Assembly (NCBI GenBank): GCA_016933155.1
Contig: JAFGBM010000002.1
Span: 62,001-126,000, forward strand
Length of the DNA stretch: 64,000 nucleotides
From: Demequinaceae bacterium
Lineage (GTDB): Bacteria > Actinomycetota > Actinomycetes > Actinomycetales > Demequinaceae
Direction of reading: 5' to 3'
Part shown: piece by piece, positions 57,232-64,000 of the stretch
Position numbering within the stretch: the first letter of the stretch is position 1
Layout of the letters: each line of letters starts with the position of its first letter
Notes under the pieces: model-generated
What the model was told of the DNA's origin: nothing
The model's database searches: none
The model's input: only the letters and a program-made list of their open reading frames with translations
Position numbers and translations under genes: made by a program

Positions 57232-58548
57232 ATGCTTTCGAGAATCGACCTCCGAGGGAAGACCCTCAGCGTGGGCGAGTTGCTCGCCATCGTGCCCCGG
57301 GCTCGGGAGGACGTGACCGACGCCCTCGCCATCGTCGAACCCATCATCGCCGACGTGCGGGCCCGGGGGGGCGAGGCCCTCAGGGAGTACGGCCGACGAT
57401 TCGACGGGGTGGCCCCCGCCCACCTCCGGGTCCCGGTGGGAGATGTCACGGCGGCGCTTGAGGCCCTCGACCCGGCCGTCCGCTCCGCTCTTGAGGAGGC
57501 GATCCGGCGGACTCGGACCTACCACGATGCGACCATCCCGCCCCCCATCAGCGTCGAGATCGCCCCCGGGGCAAGGGTCTCCCAGAGGTGGATCCCCATG
57601 AGGAGGGTCGGGCTCTACGTACCCGGGGGGCTCGCCGTCTACCCGAGTTCGGTGGTCATGAATGTCGTGGCCGCGCAGTCCGCGGGGGTGGCCTCGATCG
57701 CCGTTTCCAGCCCTCCCCAGGAGGCCTTCTCGGGTCTTCCGCATCCGACGATCCTCGCCGCGTGCGCGTTGCTGGGTGTGGACGAGGTATACGCCGTCGG
57801 GGGTGCCCAGGCCGTCGCCATGCTCGCCTACGGGGCATTCGACGGCGGGGAGGTGCTGTGTGAGCCCGTGGATGCCATCACGGGGCCGGGGAACCGGTTC
57901 GTCACCGCGGCCAAGCGCGCCGTCCAGGGCGTCGTCGGCATCGACGCGGAGGCGGGTCCGACGGAGATCGCCGTCATCGCGGATGCCGCGGCCGATCCCG
58001 AACTCGCGGCCGCGGACCTCGTCAGCCAGGCGGAGCACGATCCGTTGGCTGGATCGGTCCTCATCACCGACTCGGCGGAACTGGCGGACGCCGTGGACGA
58101 GGCGGTCGAGCGTCGAGGGGCGGCGACCAAGCACGCGGCCCGCGTCAAGGAGGCCTTGACGGGGGAGCAGAGCGCGATCGTGCTCACGGATGGGCTCGAC
58201 CAATCGATTGCGGTCGCGGACGCCTACGGTGCCGAGCACCTGGAGATCCACACGGCCGACCCGGCCGCGGTGGCCGCGCGGATCACCTCGGCCGGATGCA
58301 TCTTCGTCGGCCCCTATTCACCGGTTCCCCTCGGCGACTACCTCGCCGGTTCCAACCACGTCCTGCCGACGGGAGGGACGGCCCGTTTCGCCTCCGGGCT
58401 CAACGTCACCTCCTTCCTCCGGGCCGTGTCCGTCGTCGAGTATGACGCTGACGCTCTTGCGGAGGTCGCTGACCGGGTGGTCGCGCTCGCCGATGCGGAG
58501 GACCTGCCGGCGCACGGCGAGGCCATCCAGGCACGCATCGACCGGTAG
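57232..58548 (+). CDS. hisD: Histidinol dehydrogenase
   Basis: HisD carries out the last two oxidations of histidine synthesis. The 438-residue zinc enzyme has [57 protein letters not shown] and a C-terminal [20 protein letters not shown]. Length is typical. It heads a his segment shared with a metal transporter. Confidence 0.96.
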   Translation: MLSRIDLRGKTLSVGELLAIVPRAREDVTDALAIVEPIIADVRARGGEALREYGRRFDGVAPAHLRVPVGDVTAALEALDPAVRSALEEAIRRTRTYHDATIPPPISVEIAPGARVSQRWIPMRRVGLYVPGGLAVYPSSVVMNVVAAQSAGVASIAVSSPPQEAFSGLPHPTILAACALLGVDEVYAVGGAQAVAMLAYGAFDGGEVLCEPVDAITGPGNRFVTAAKRAVQGVVGIDAEAGPTEIAVIADAAADPELAAADLVSQAEHDPLAGSVLITDSAELADAVDEAVERRGAATKHAARVKEALTGEQSAIVLTDGLDQSIAVADAYGAEHLEIHTADPAAVAARITSAGCIFVGPYSPVPLGDYLAGSNHVLPTGGTARFASGLNVTSFLRAVSVVEYDADALAEVADRVVALADAEDLPAHGEAIQARIDR

Positions 58549-58557
58549 GTCCGATTC

Positions 58558-59793
58558 GTGAGCGGCGGCATGGCCTCCCCGCCCAGGCGTCGATTCATCG
58601 GCCTGCTCGGGCCGGCCTTCGTCGCGGCGGTGGCCTATGTCGATCCGGGGAACGTCGCGGCCAACCTGACCGCGGGCGCCCGCCATGGGTACCTGCTCGT
58701 CTGGGTCCTAGTCTTCTCGAACGGCATGGCCGTCGTCATCCAGTACCTCTCCGCCAAGCTCGGCCTGGTGACGGGAAGGAGTCTTCCCGAGATCCTGGGG
58801 GAGCGCCTGCCCCGCTCTTCACGTCTGGCGTATTGGGGACAGGCCGAGTTGATCGCCGCGGCCACGGATCTCGCCGAGGTAATCGGGGGGGCGATCGCCC
58901 TCAACCTCCTTTTCGGCCTCCCCCTGTGGTGGGGCGGCCTCATCGTCGGCCTGGTGTCGCTGGTGCTGTTGGCGATTCAGTCCCGGGGCGGGCAGAGGCC
59001 GTTCGAGTTCGTCGTCATCGGACTGCTTCTCGTGGTCACGATCGGGTTCATCACGGGGTTGGTCTTCAAGGGGGTGGAGTGGTCGGAGGCGGTCGGGGGC
59101 TTGGTTCCACGTTTCGAGGGCTCGTCGACGGTCCTCCTGGCCGCGGGGATGCTGGGCGCGACCGTCATGCCCCATGTCATCTACCTCCATTCGTCGCTCG
59201 CGAGGGATCGACATGGGAGGGAGACCGACCCGGGCAGGCTGAGGAGGCTTCTCTCCGCAACGCGATGGGATGTCGGGCTGTCGCTCGTCGTGGCCGGGAC
59301 GGTCAACATCGCGATGGTCCTCGTCGCGGCCGCGCATCTTCGCGGGGTGGAGGGGACGGATTCGATCGAGGGGGCCCACTCGGCGATCTCGGCGGAACTC
59401 GGGCCGGGGGTGGCCCTCGCCTTCGCGGTGGGGTTGCTCGCCTCGGGGCTGGCTTCGACGTCCGTCGGCTGCTACGCGGGCTCGGTCATCATGGAGGGCC
59501 TGGTCAGGAAGCGGATCCCCCTCCTCGCCCGGAGGTCGGTCACGTTGGTCCCCGCCCTCGTCATCCTCGCCTGGGGGGTCGACCCCACCTGGGCTCTCAT
59601 CATGAGCCAGGTGTTCTTAAGCATCGGCATCCCCTTCGCCCTCATCCCGCTCATCGTGTTCACAAGCCGCCGAGGCCTCATGGGGGAGTACGCGAACCGG
59701 GTGCCCCTCAAGACGGCGGCGTGGGCCTTCGCGGCCGTGATCGTTGTCCTCAACCTGGCGTTGATCACGCTCGCTGCTCTTGGGGCTCACTAG
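58558..59793 (+). CDS. mntH: NRAMP-family Mn(II)/metal transporter
   Basis: The 411-residue protein has about eleven membrane helices and the two metal-site motifs of NRAMP transporters: DPGN (29-32) in helix 1 and M204-P-H206 in helix 6. It should import Mn(II) or Fe(II) with protons. It is inserted between hisD and hisC; HisD uses a divalent metal and HisB needs Mn(II), so the placement may be functional, but this is inference. Start GTG 58558; ATG 58570 is possible. A TAGGTC lies 6 nt upstream of the GTG. Confidence 0.92.
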   Translation: MSGGMASPPRRRFIGLLGPAFVAAVAYVDPGNVAANLTAGARHGYLLVWVLVFSNGMAVVIQYLSAKLGLVTGRSLPEILGERLPRSSRLAYWGQAELIAAATDLAEVIGGAIALNLLFGLPLWWGGLIVGLVSLVLLAIQSRGGQRPFEFVVIGLLLVVTIGFITGLVFKGVEWSEAVGGLVPRFEGSSTVLLAAGMLGATVMPHVIYLHSSLARDRHGRETDPGRLRRLLSATRWDVGLSLVVAGTVNIAMVLVAAAHLRGVEGTDSIEGAHSAISAELGPGVALAFAVGLLASGLASTSVGCYAGSVIMEGLVRKRIPLLARRSVTLVPALVILAWGVDPTWALIMSQVFLSIGIPFALIPLIVFTSRRGLMGEYANRVPLKTAAWAFAAVIVVLNLALITLAALGAH

Positions 59794-59796
59794 ACT
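59791..59796 (+). promoter_or_regulatory. Candidate -10 (TAGACT) for leaderless hisC
   Basis: TAGACT includes the mntH stop codon and is followed by TTGCGC and the ATG at 59803. Confidence 0.45.
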
Positions 59797-59802
59797 TTGC
59801 GC

Positions 59803-60897
59803 ATGGAACTGCCCCTGCGTCCGGAGATCCGAGGGCTCGCACCCTACGGTGCCCCCCAGTTGGACGTTCCCGTGCTCCTCAACGTCAATGAGAACCCCTA
59901 CGCGCCGCCCGCGGTCGTCGTGGAAGCACTTGCGGCGGCCGTCCACAAGGCCGCCGAGGGGCTCAACCGTTACCCGGACCGGGAGTTCGTCGGCCTCCGG
60001 GCGGAACTCGCCGCGTACCTGGCCCGGGAGTCGGGAGCGGACTTCCTCCGGTTCGAGAACATCTGGGCGGCGAACGGCTCGAACGAGGTCATGCTTCACC
60101 TCCACCAGGCGTTCGGGGGGCCCGGTCGCACCACCCTGAGTTTCGCGCCGACCTATTCGATGTATCCGGAGTACGCGAGGGATACCTCCACCACCTACGT
60201 GACCCTCCCCCGCAGGGACGATTTCTCCATTCCCGTCGAGGAGGCCTCGGCCGAGATCGCGGCCAGTCAGCCCAGCCTCGTCCTGCTCGCGAGTCCGAAC
60301 AATCCGACGGGGACCGCCCTCCCCCTCAATGATGTCCGGGCCCTCTGTGACGCGGCGGCAGCCGTGGACGGCGGCTGCGTCGTCGTGGTCGACGAGGCTT
60401 ATGCGGAGTTCAGGAGGAAGGGGGTGCCGAGCGCCCTCATGCTCCTGCCCGAGATCCCCCACCTCGCCGTCAGCCGCACCATGTCCAAGGCCTTCGCCTT
60501 CGCCGGGGGACGGCTCGGCTACCTCGCGGCCTCCGTGGACATCATCGACGCCCTCCGGATCGTCCGGCTGCCCTACCACCTCAGCACCGTGACCCAGGCC
60601 ATCGCCCGGGCGGCCCTCGCTCACGTCTCCGACCTCCAGGCCCAGGTGGACGAGATCCGTGCCGAACGGGACGAGACCGTGGCCTGGTTGCGGGCCCAGG
60701 GATACACGGTCGCGGACACGGACGCCAACTTCGCCCTCTTCGGTCCCTTCGAAGATCGTGAGAAGGTATTTGCAGGACTCCTGGAACTCGGGGTGCTGAT
60801 CCGAGTCGTGGGGCCCGACGGGTGGTTGCGGGTGTCGATCGGCACGCCGCAGGAGATGGCGCGATTCCGCGCCGCGCTACTGGAGGTGACGCGATGA
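59803..60897 (+). CDS. hisC: Histidinol-phosphate aminotransferase
   Basis: The 364-residue fold-type I PLP enzyme has [11 protein letters not shown] near the N-terminus, [18 protein letters not shown], the PLP lysine K229 in [17 protein letters not shown], and RVSIGTPQE. It converts imidazole-acetol phosphate to histidinol phosphate. ATG 59803 is preferred; a TTG two codons upstream is unlikely. The stop overlaps hisB (ATGA). Confidence 0.95.
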   Translation: MELPLRPEIRGLAPYGAPQLDVPVLLNVNENPYAPPAVVVEALAAAVHKAAEGLNRYPDREFVGLRAELAAYLARESGADFLRFENIWAANGSNEVMLHLHQAFGGPGRTTLSFAPTYSMYPEYARDTSTTYVTLPRRDDFSIPVEEASAEIAASQPSLVLLASPNNPTGTALPLNDVRALCDAAAAVDGGCVVVVDEAYAEFRRKGVPSALMLLPEIPHLAVSRTMSKAFAFAGGRLGYLAASVDIIDALRIVRLPYHLSTVTQAIARAALAHVSDLQAQVDEIRAERDETVAWLRAQGYTVADTDANFALFGPFEDREKVFAGLLELGVLIRVVGPDGWLRVSIGTPQEMARFRAALLEVTR

Positions 60898-61505
60898 GCC
60901 CCGCCAAGGCCCGGAAGGCCCGCATCGAACGGAAGACGTCGGAATCGGACGTCCTGGTGGAACTCGACCTCGACGGAGCCGGGGTCACGGAGATCTCCAC
61001 AGGCGTGCCGTTCTACGACCACATGCTCACGGCTTTTGGCAAGCACTCCCTCATAGACCTCACGGTCCAGGCGACGGGCGACATCGAGGTCGACTCCCAC
61101 CACACGGTCGAGGACGTCGCCATCTCCATCGGCGAGGCGATCAAGGAAGCCCTCGGGGATAAGGCGGGGATCTCGCGGTTCGGTGCCGCCGCTGTCCCCC
61201 TCGACGAGGCCCTCGCCCAGGCCGTGGTCGACGTGTCGGGGCGGCCGTACTTCGTCCACGAGGGCGAACCTCTCGGCCAGGCCCAGCACCTCATCGGCGG
61301 GAACTTCGCCGGATCCCTCACCGGGCACGTGCTCGAGTCGATCGCCCACCACGCGGGCATCACCCTCCATGTCCGGGTGCTGGCCGGGCGCGACCCCCAC
61401 CACATCGTCGAGGCCCAGTTCAAGGCCGTGGCGCGGGCTCTCAGGGCTGCCGTGGCTATAGATCCCCGCGTCAAGGGCGTGCCCAGCACCAAGGGCGCCC
61501 TGTGA
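60894..61505 (+). CDS. hisB: Imidazoleglycerol-phosphate dehydratase
   Basis: The 203-residue monofunctional HisB has [16 protein letters not shown], the di-Mn ligands in [33 protein letters not shown] and [16 protein letters not shown]. No phosphatase domain is present. hisH and hisA, which normally follow in actinobacteria, are absent here. Confidence 0.96.
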   Translation: MSPAKARKARIERKTSESDVLVELDLDGAGVTEISTGVPFYDHMLTAFGKHSLIDLTVQATGDIEVDSHHTVEDVAISIGEAIKEALGDKAGISRFGAAAVPLDEALAQAVVDVSGRPYFVHEGEPLGQAQHLIGGNFAGSLTGHVLESIAHHAGITLHVRVLAGRDPHHIVEAQFKAVARALRAAVAIDPRVKGVPSTKGAL

Positions 61506-62014
61506 CGGGTGGGGAAGGGGGAGCGGGTGCCGGGGCCCCGGAGGGGACGCCGGAGTACCTCGTGCGGGACACCGTCGCGTTGCTGACCCCCATTGCGAAC
61601 GGCAAGGTGCTCGCGGCCATCTGCGCCCTCAACGGATGCCGGTGCGACGTCATCGAGTTCCGGCAGGGCACGCTCGCCGTCATGGTCGACGACCGGGAGG
61701 GTCTGGCCGACTTCGCCGCAGCGAGGGTGGGGGCCTTCGCCAAGGACGCCATCATTCTCGCGATGGAACGGCGCGACGGGCAGCTCTCTGTTGTGCCCTG
61801 GACGGGTGGGCTGCGGGGTGAGGAACTGCCGCCGGGCTTGGCGCTCGACCGTGCCCCCGAAGCCGTGGTCGCGCTCATGTCGGGCGCCATGACGATCGAG
61901 ACCCTTCTGGAGCACGCTCCCGGCAGGGTCTTGTCGGGCCGGACGGGCCGGTGGCGGGCGTTCTGGGCGCTCCGGAGGCTCGCCCGCCAGGGGCGGCGTG
62001 AGCAACGAGCATAG
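61502..62014 (+). CDS. Hypothetical protein of unknown function following hisB
   Basis: I do not recognise the family. The 170-residue protein is soluble, with a Gly/Ala/Pro-rich lead (about 1-17), a compact alpha/beta-looking middle ([35 protein letters not shown] and [21 protein letters not shown]), and a basic Arg-rich C-terminus (about 140-170). The GTG start overlaps the hisB stop (GTGA), so it is very likely co-expressed with the histidine genes. The C-terminus overlaps the next gene by 17 nt. Confidence 0.75.
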   Translation: MTGGEGGAGAGAPEGTPEYLVRDTVALLTPIANGKVLAAICALNGCRCDVIEFRQGTLAVMVDDREGLADFAAARVGAFAKDAIILAMERRDGQLSVVPWTGGLRGEELPPGLALDRAPEAVVALMSGAMTIETLLEHAPGRVLSGRTGRWRAFWALRRLARQGRREQRA

Positions 62015-62699
62015 TCTCGGGTCGGACGGCTCAAGTGGGCCGAATACGTGCCAGTCGACCATGAGTCCGGGCACGCAGGCGCACCGGTTCGCAGTGTTCT
62101 TTTCTGCGCTCGCCCTGGGTGCGGCCACGGGGATCCTCGCAAAGCTGGCGGATGCCTCGGGCTCGTATGAGGCGGGGATCATCACGAGCAATGTCGCCGT
62201 GTGGGTTCTGGGGGTGAGCCTCTGGGGTGCTCGGGCCGTGAGGATGCTTGACGCGGTCGCACGGTCGGCCGCGTTCTCGCTGACCATGAACATCGGATAC
62301 TACGGATGGGCCTCCTGGGTCCTCGGTGATCACTGGCCCGAGATCGCCAGCGTATGGATCCTCATCGGCCTGACGGCCGTTCCCATCATCGCAGCGGGCG
62401 TCCACCTGGCCGTGCGCTCGCCCGCACCCTGGTCGGGGGCCGTCTTCGCCCTCGTCGGCGCGATCGCCCTCACCGACGAGCCGGTCACCCGGGCCTGGGA
62501 CTGGGTCTTCGGGCACGCTCGCTACCTTCCCCAGGCGCCTCTTTCAGCGGCGATCTCGGTCGCGACATGGGCGGTCGTCGTCTTCGTGCTTCCCCGGCAC
62601 CGCCCGACGCGGCTATGGGGCCTCGCCTTTGCCCTTCCCGCCTATCTGCTCGTCGACCAGGCGTCCCAGGTCTCATGGCCCATCCTGCTGGGCTTCTAG
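61998..62699 (+). CDS. Hypothetical integral membrane protein
   Basis: The product of up to 233 residues has about seven predicted membrane helices and a soluble N-terminal lead of about 30 residues. No motif is recognised; it loosely resembles small actinobacterial polytopic DUF proteins. The start is uncertain: GTG 61998 overlaps the previous gene, while ATG 62061 (MSPGTQAHRF) would place the first helix close to the N-terminus. No ribosome site decides between them. Confidence 0.7.
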   Translation: MSNEHSLGSDGSSGPNTCQSTMSPGTQAHRFAVFFSALALGAATGILAKLADASGSYEAGIITSNVAVWVLGVSLWGARAVRMLDAVARSAAFSLTMNIGYYGWASWVLGDHWPEIASVWILIGLTAVPIIAAGVHLAVRSPAPWSGAVFALVGAIALTDEPVTRAWDWVFGHARYLPQAPLSAAISVATWAVVVFVLPRHRPTRLWGLAFALPAYLLVDQASQVSWPILLGF

Positions 62700-62792
62700 C
62701 ACTCGGGTCGCTTCCTGTTCGGTTCTGAAAGGTTGGAACGGAAACAAGGGACCGATCGTTCCTTGGACGATATCGATTGGAGAGGGGTTGCT

Positions 62793-63791
62793 GTGGGGAG
62801 AAAGACCATCGTAGGGATGCTCGCCGTTGTCGCAGTGCTCACGCTGGCGACGGGGTGTGAGTCGTCGACCGAGGATGAGCTCCAGTCCTTCCCGGCAGGG
62901 TATATCGATTCGGCCTACGCCGTCCCGGACGGGTCTGCGTTGTACTTCCTCCACGGGGTGGGCTCGACCATCGACATGCTGCAGTCCAACCAGGATGCCC
63001 GACCCGTCACGGCGCACCTGCCCGGGCACCAGGCGGCGGACGGTGGGTATTGGTGGAACACGGACCTTTATGTCAGCCAGTCGACGGGAACCGGCGGATG
63101 GGGGGAACCGCAGAATCTCGGTTCCGCGATCAACACCGAACACATGGAATGCTGTGCGTGGGTGAGCGACGACCAGACGGTCCTGGTCTTCACCCGGGAG
63201 TCGGTGACGGAGCCGTCGCTTTCGGGCTCTTTCCTGTCCCGTTGGGACGAGGAAACGGACACCTGGGGGACCCCTGAACGGCTGCCGGGGGACCTCGGCG
63301 ACTATGAGGTGACGGGATTCGCGGATTTCCAGTTGCTCCCGAGCGGCAATCTCTACTTCTGGAGCGCAACGCTCCTCGGGAACGGAGCCCTCTATTGGGC
63401 GGAGAGCACCGGTCCGAACGAATGGGCCGCCTCGACGCTCCTCCCGGATCAGTTCCAGACCGACCTCGATGAGACCCAGCCTTGGGTGAACGACGAGGAG
63501 ACGATTCTCTGCTTCAACCGCAGAGGCGAGGACGCCAACACTCAGTTGCTGTGCGCCACTCGGGGGAGTGCCGACGAGGAGTGGGGCATCCCCGACGTCA
63601 TCCCCGTCGAGGGAATGGCAGACGCCAATGGGCTTTCCGTCTGGGGCGAGCCGAGCTTCTCGAGTGAGGGATCGCTCTACATGATCCGGTTCGACACCTC
63701 GGTCGAGGGTTGGCAGGCCGAGATCCTCGTCTCGGAACGCCAGGAAGACGGGAGCTTCGGTATTCCTCGCCCGGTGGAATTCGACTACTAG
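62793..63791 (+). CDS. Putative lipoprotein with beta-propeller-like (PD40/WD40) repeats
   Basis: The 332-residue protein has a signal peptide ending in a lipobox-like LATGC (Cys at about 22), so it is probably a lipoprotein processed by LspA. The rest shows repeated blocks with a similar cadence: SAYAVPDGSALYFLH, CAWVSDDQTVLVFTR, DFQLLPSGNLYFWS, QPWVNDEETILCFNR and EPSFSSEGSLYMIRF, each followed by Trp-containing turns. This suggests a beta-propeller of PD40/TolB type. The GTG at 62793 follows GGAGAGGGG. Function unknown. Confidence 0.8.
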   Translation: MGRKTIVGMLAVVAVLTLATGCESSTEDELQSFPAGYIDSAYAVPDGSALYFLHGVGSTIDMLQSNQDARPVTAHLPGHQAADGGYWWNTDLYVSQSTGTGGWGEPQNLGSAINTEHMECCAWVSDDQTVLVFTRESVTEPSLSGSFLSRWDEETDTWGTPERLPGDLGDYEVTGFADFQLLPSGNLYFWSATLLGNGALYWAESTGPNEWAASTLLPDQFQTDLDETQPWVNDEETILCFNRRGEDANTQLLCATRGSADEEWGIPDVIPVEGMADANGLSVWGEPSFSSEGSLYMIRFDTSVEGWQAEILVSERQEDGSFGIPRPVEFDY

Positions 63792-64000
63792 GGTTGATCG
63801 CACGCTCGGACAACCTCGATTGCCGTCCTCTGTGGCTGGAGATCGCTGAAAGGAGCGTCTCCCCATAACGCGATCGACGAGCCCGCGCTGCTATTGTGTG
63901 AGCGGCGGCGAACCCTTCTTGCGGGGGCGCCGGTGTCATGCCTCCCTCACGGAAGACCGTGAGGAGTCCCAAGCGAAGAGTTGTCTAGCCTGCCTGGGGG
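63792..64000. other. Hairpin-rich region at the right edge, no gene recognised
   Basis: This 209-nt stretch holds two strong hairpins: GGAGA-T-CGCT/AGCGTCTCC (63838-63862) and CCTCACGG/CCGTGAGG around AAGA (63945-63964). A weaker GGCG...CGCC arrangement near 63904-63932 lies between them. No open frame of interest, T-run or known riboswitch signature was recognised. It may be the leader of a gene beyond the window. Confidence 0.4.

Noticed and set aside
63598-63972. Minus-strand open frame of 124 codons at the right edge
   Set aside because: It overlaps the 3' end of the lipoprotein gene, has no recognisable motif and an Arg/Pro-rich shadow composition; the plus-strand gene has a lipobox and repeats.

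Overview
The window is a gene-dense stretch of a high-GC chromosome, almost certainly from an actinobacterium (Actinomycetota). Several markers support this: small actinobacterial families (DUF3046 before recA, DUF3040, a PAC2 protein), a Wag31-type DivIVA, a dcw cluster with sepF and yggT but no ftsA, a LexA box of the CGAAC-N4-GTTCG type, and -10 hexamers of the TAGNNT kind. The order ftsK - pgsA - cinA/pncC - clgR-like - DUF3046 - recA - recX - miaB - miaA - dapF - hflX - lexA - nrdR is the one known from Streptomyces and Mycobacterium. Two features are less usual for those genera: an RNase Y gene between recX and miaB, and an Escherichia-type serA. This points to a deeper lineage such as Acidimicrobiia (low confidence). 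I see no tRNA, rRNA, insertion sequence, prophage, CRISPR array or clear pseudogene.

Layout. 1-7690: truncated CPBP protease (-), ftsK, a PAS-GGDEF-EAL protein overlapping ftsK, a CapA-like protein (-) and pgsA. 7692-17531: pncC, an XRE regulator, DUF3046, recA-recX-rny-miaB-miaA-dapF, an RsmC-like methyltransferase (-) and hflX. 17509-23278: dinG-like helicase, lexA (-), an SOS-type LysM protein, nrdR, serA (-) and a matrixin-like metalloprotease. 23288-31890: helD (-), PAC2 protein, cold-shock protein, DUF3040, and a TgpA/DUF58/MoxR operon (-). 32085-50101: division and cell-wall cluster mraZ-rsmH-ftsL-ftsI-murE-murF-mraY-murD-ftsW-murG-murC-ftsQ-ftsZ-pgeF-sepF-yggT-divIVA, then traR/dksA and lspA. 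50094-57207: rluD, hppA, dnaE. 57232-61505: hisD, an NRAMP transporter, hisC, hisB. 61502-64000: two unknown genes, a beta-propeller lipoprotein and a hairpin-rich right edge.

How the parts work together. mraZ to divIVA encodes meso-diaminopimelate-type peptidoglycan synthesis and the FtsZ-SepF-FtsW-FtsI septal machine, mostly through ATGA/GTGA overlaps that suggest translational coupling. recA, lexA and the LysM gene form an SOS module with three readable LexA boxes. The MraZ operator (three AAGTGG repeats at exactly 10-bp steps) and a 31-bp palindrome before ftsZ are the clearest regulatory signals in the cluster. A recurrent TAGNNT hexamer 6-8 nt before start codons suggests that many genes are transcribed without a leader.

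The window is mostly housekeeping and I did not find a convincing wholly new system. The best leads are the ftsZ palindrome, a Ser in place of the first catalytic Cys of DapF, opposed leaderless promoters between capA-like and pgsA, a perfect inverted repeat between helD and the PAC2 gene, and the uncharacterised genes after hisB.
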